A stretch of 6,202 nucleotides of DNA from CAZNKU01 sp045541135 (GTDB taxonomy: Bacteria; Bacillota; Clostridia; Monoglobales; Firm-18): NCBI GenBank assembly GCA_045541135.1, contig JAZQIO010000096.1, positions 1 to 6,202 of the forward strand, written 5' to 3'. The stretch's first letter is position 1, and each line of letters begins with the position of its first letter. The notes below the pieces were generated by a model, which did not search any database, was not told the DNA's origin, and saw only the letters and a list, made by a program, of their open reading frames with translations. Made by a program: the position numbers and the translations under genes. This document shows positions 5,450 to 6,202 of this stretch, piece after piece.

Positions 5450-6202
5450 ATGGATACAATTCAAAACTATAAATGTCCTTGTTGTACGGCACCTTTAGTG
5501 TTTAATGCCGTAACGCAGAACTTAACATGTGAATCATGCGACAATACATTCCCACTTGAAACGATGCAGCAAATGACAGAAGGTACTGCCGATTCCGGTG
5601 GCACATCAAAATACGATTGGGAAAGCTATACGCCAAGAAATTATGAAGACACAAACGAGGTTACTCTTTCAAATTATTCATGCCCCTCCTGCGGAGCAGA
5701 AATTCAGGGCGATGATACACTTGGCTCCACAGTTTCTCCATATTGCCGCAACTCCACTATTGTCAAAGGACAATTTGAAGGAACACTAAAGCCTGATTAC
5801 ATAATTCCGTTTAAGCTAAATAAAAAATCTGCAATAGAGGCTTTTGAGGGTGATTTCAAAAATGCACCGTTTCTTCCCGATAGCTTTAAGAACAAAAAGA
5901 AAATTGAGGAAATGGCAGGCGTGTATGTTCCGTTCTGGATGTTTGACTGCGACTGTGATGCTGCGGTTAGCTACAATGCAGAAAGGGTAACTGCATGGAG
6001 CGATTCAAATTATAATTATACTAAAACAGATTATTTTAAGCTATTCCGCAGCGGACAGATAGGCTTTGCCAATATCCCTGTGGATGCCTCTAAAAAGGCT
6101 GAAGATAGTTATATGGAGGCTGTAGAACCATTCAATTATGAAGATGCCGCTCTGTTTAGCGGAGCTTATCTTTCGGGATATTTAGCTGACAAATATGATG
6201 TT
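5450..6202 (+). CDS. TFIIB-type zinc-ribbon protein (YdjG-like), 3' end outside the window
   Basis: Translation from ATG 5450 gives 251 residues, open to the window end. The ATG follows GAGGT (5436-5440) by 9 nt and the previous gene by 22 nt. The N-terminal ribbon has CPCC (9-12) and CESC (27-30). A second ribbon has CPSCGAE (78-84), but its partner reads SPYC (96-99), so one expected cysteine is serine, and the usual Gly after the last Cys is Arg. A conserved body follows: LKPDYIIPFKL, then GVYVPFWMFDCD and GYLADKYDV. I recognise this as a Firmicutes family often named TFIIB-type zinc ribbon and related to Bacillus YdjG, which in B. subtilis lies with PspA-like and SPFH-type membrane-stress genes. 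Homologs usually end in membrane segments, which would lie beyond the window. It is not the archaeal/eukaryotic initiation factor. Confidence 0.82.
   Translation, partial: MDTIQNYKCPCCTAPLVFNAVTQNLTCESCDNTFPLETMQQMTEGTADSGGTSKYDWESYTPRNYEDTNEVTLSNYSCPSCGAEIQGDDTLGSTVSPYCRNSTIVKGQFEGTLKPDYIIPFKLNKKSAIEAFEGDFKNAPFLPDSFKNKKKIEEMAGVYVPFWMFDCDCDAAVSYNAERVTAWSDSNYNYTKTDYFKLFRSGQIGFANIPVDASKKAEDSYMEAVEPFNYEDAALFSGAYLSGYLADKYDV

Overview
The window comes from a low-GC Gram-positive bacterium, most likely a gut-type member of the Clostridia (Oscillospiraceae/Ruminococcaceae-like). The evidence is AT-rich DNA, strong GGAGG ribosome-binding sites, a TnpV-like transposon protein, a DUF6809-like small protein, a clostridial-style sugar-type solute-binding lipoprotein, and a zinc-ribbon gene family that I recognise from that class. 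The species call is inference.

Layout: (1) Bases 1-1201, plus strand, look like the eroded edge of a mobile element. They hold the 3' part of a frameshifted tnpV, an intact DUF6809-like gene translationally coupled to it, and a gene for a small secreted protein. That gene has ATA where the start codon should be and an in-frame TGA about halfway through. (2) A strong hairpin at 1207-1246 separates the two strands and terminates the leftward operon. (3) Bases 1261-4729, minus strand, form a compact three-gene operon read leftward. Its genes encode a solute-binding lipoprotein, a two-TM membrane protein that ends in a LuxR-type DNA-binding domain, and a small Cro/C1-type repressor. It is driven by a near-consensus promoter and has a leader of about 158 nt containing a G-quadruplex motif and competing stems. 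(4) Bases 4770-6202, plus strand, divergent, hold three consecutive zinc-ribbon genes. The last runs off the window.

The most interesting candidate system is the leftward operon. A ligand-binding lipoprotein sits next to a membrane-tethered transcription factor, with no ABC permease or ATPase in the window. The inferred model is that the lipoprotein and/or the extracellular sensor region detects a ligand outside the cell and the cytoplasmic LuxR domain changes transcription, with the small XRE protein as a second regulator. The divergent zinc-ribbon operon could be a target or an unrelated neighbour; the sequence does not decide.
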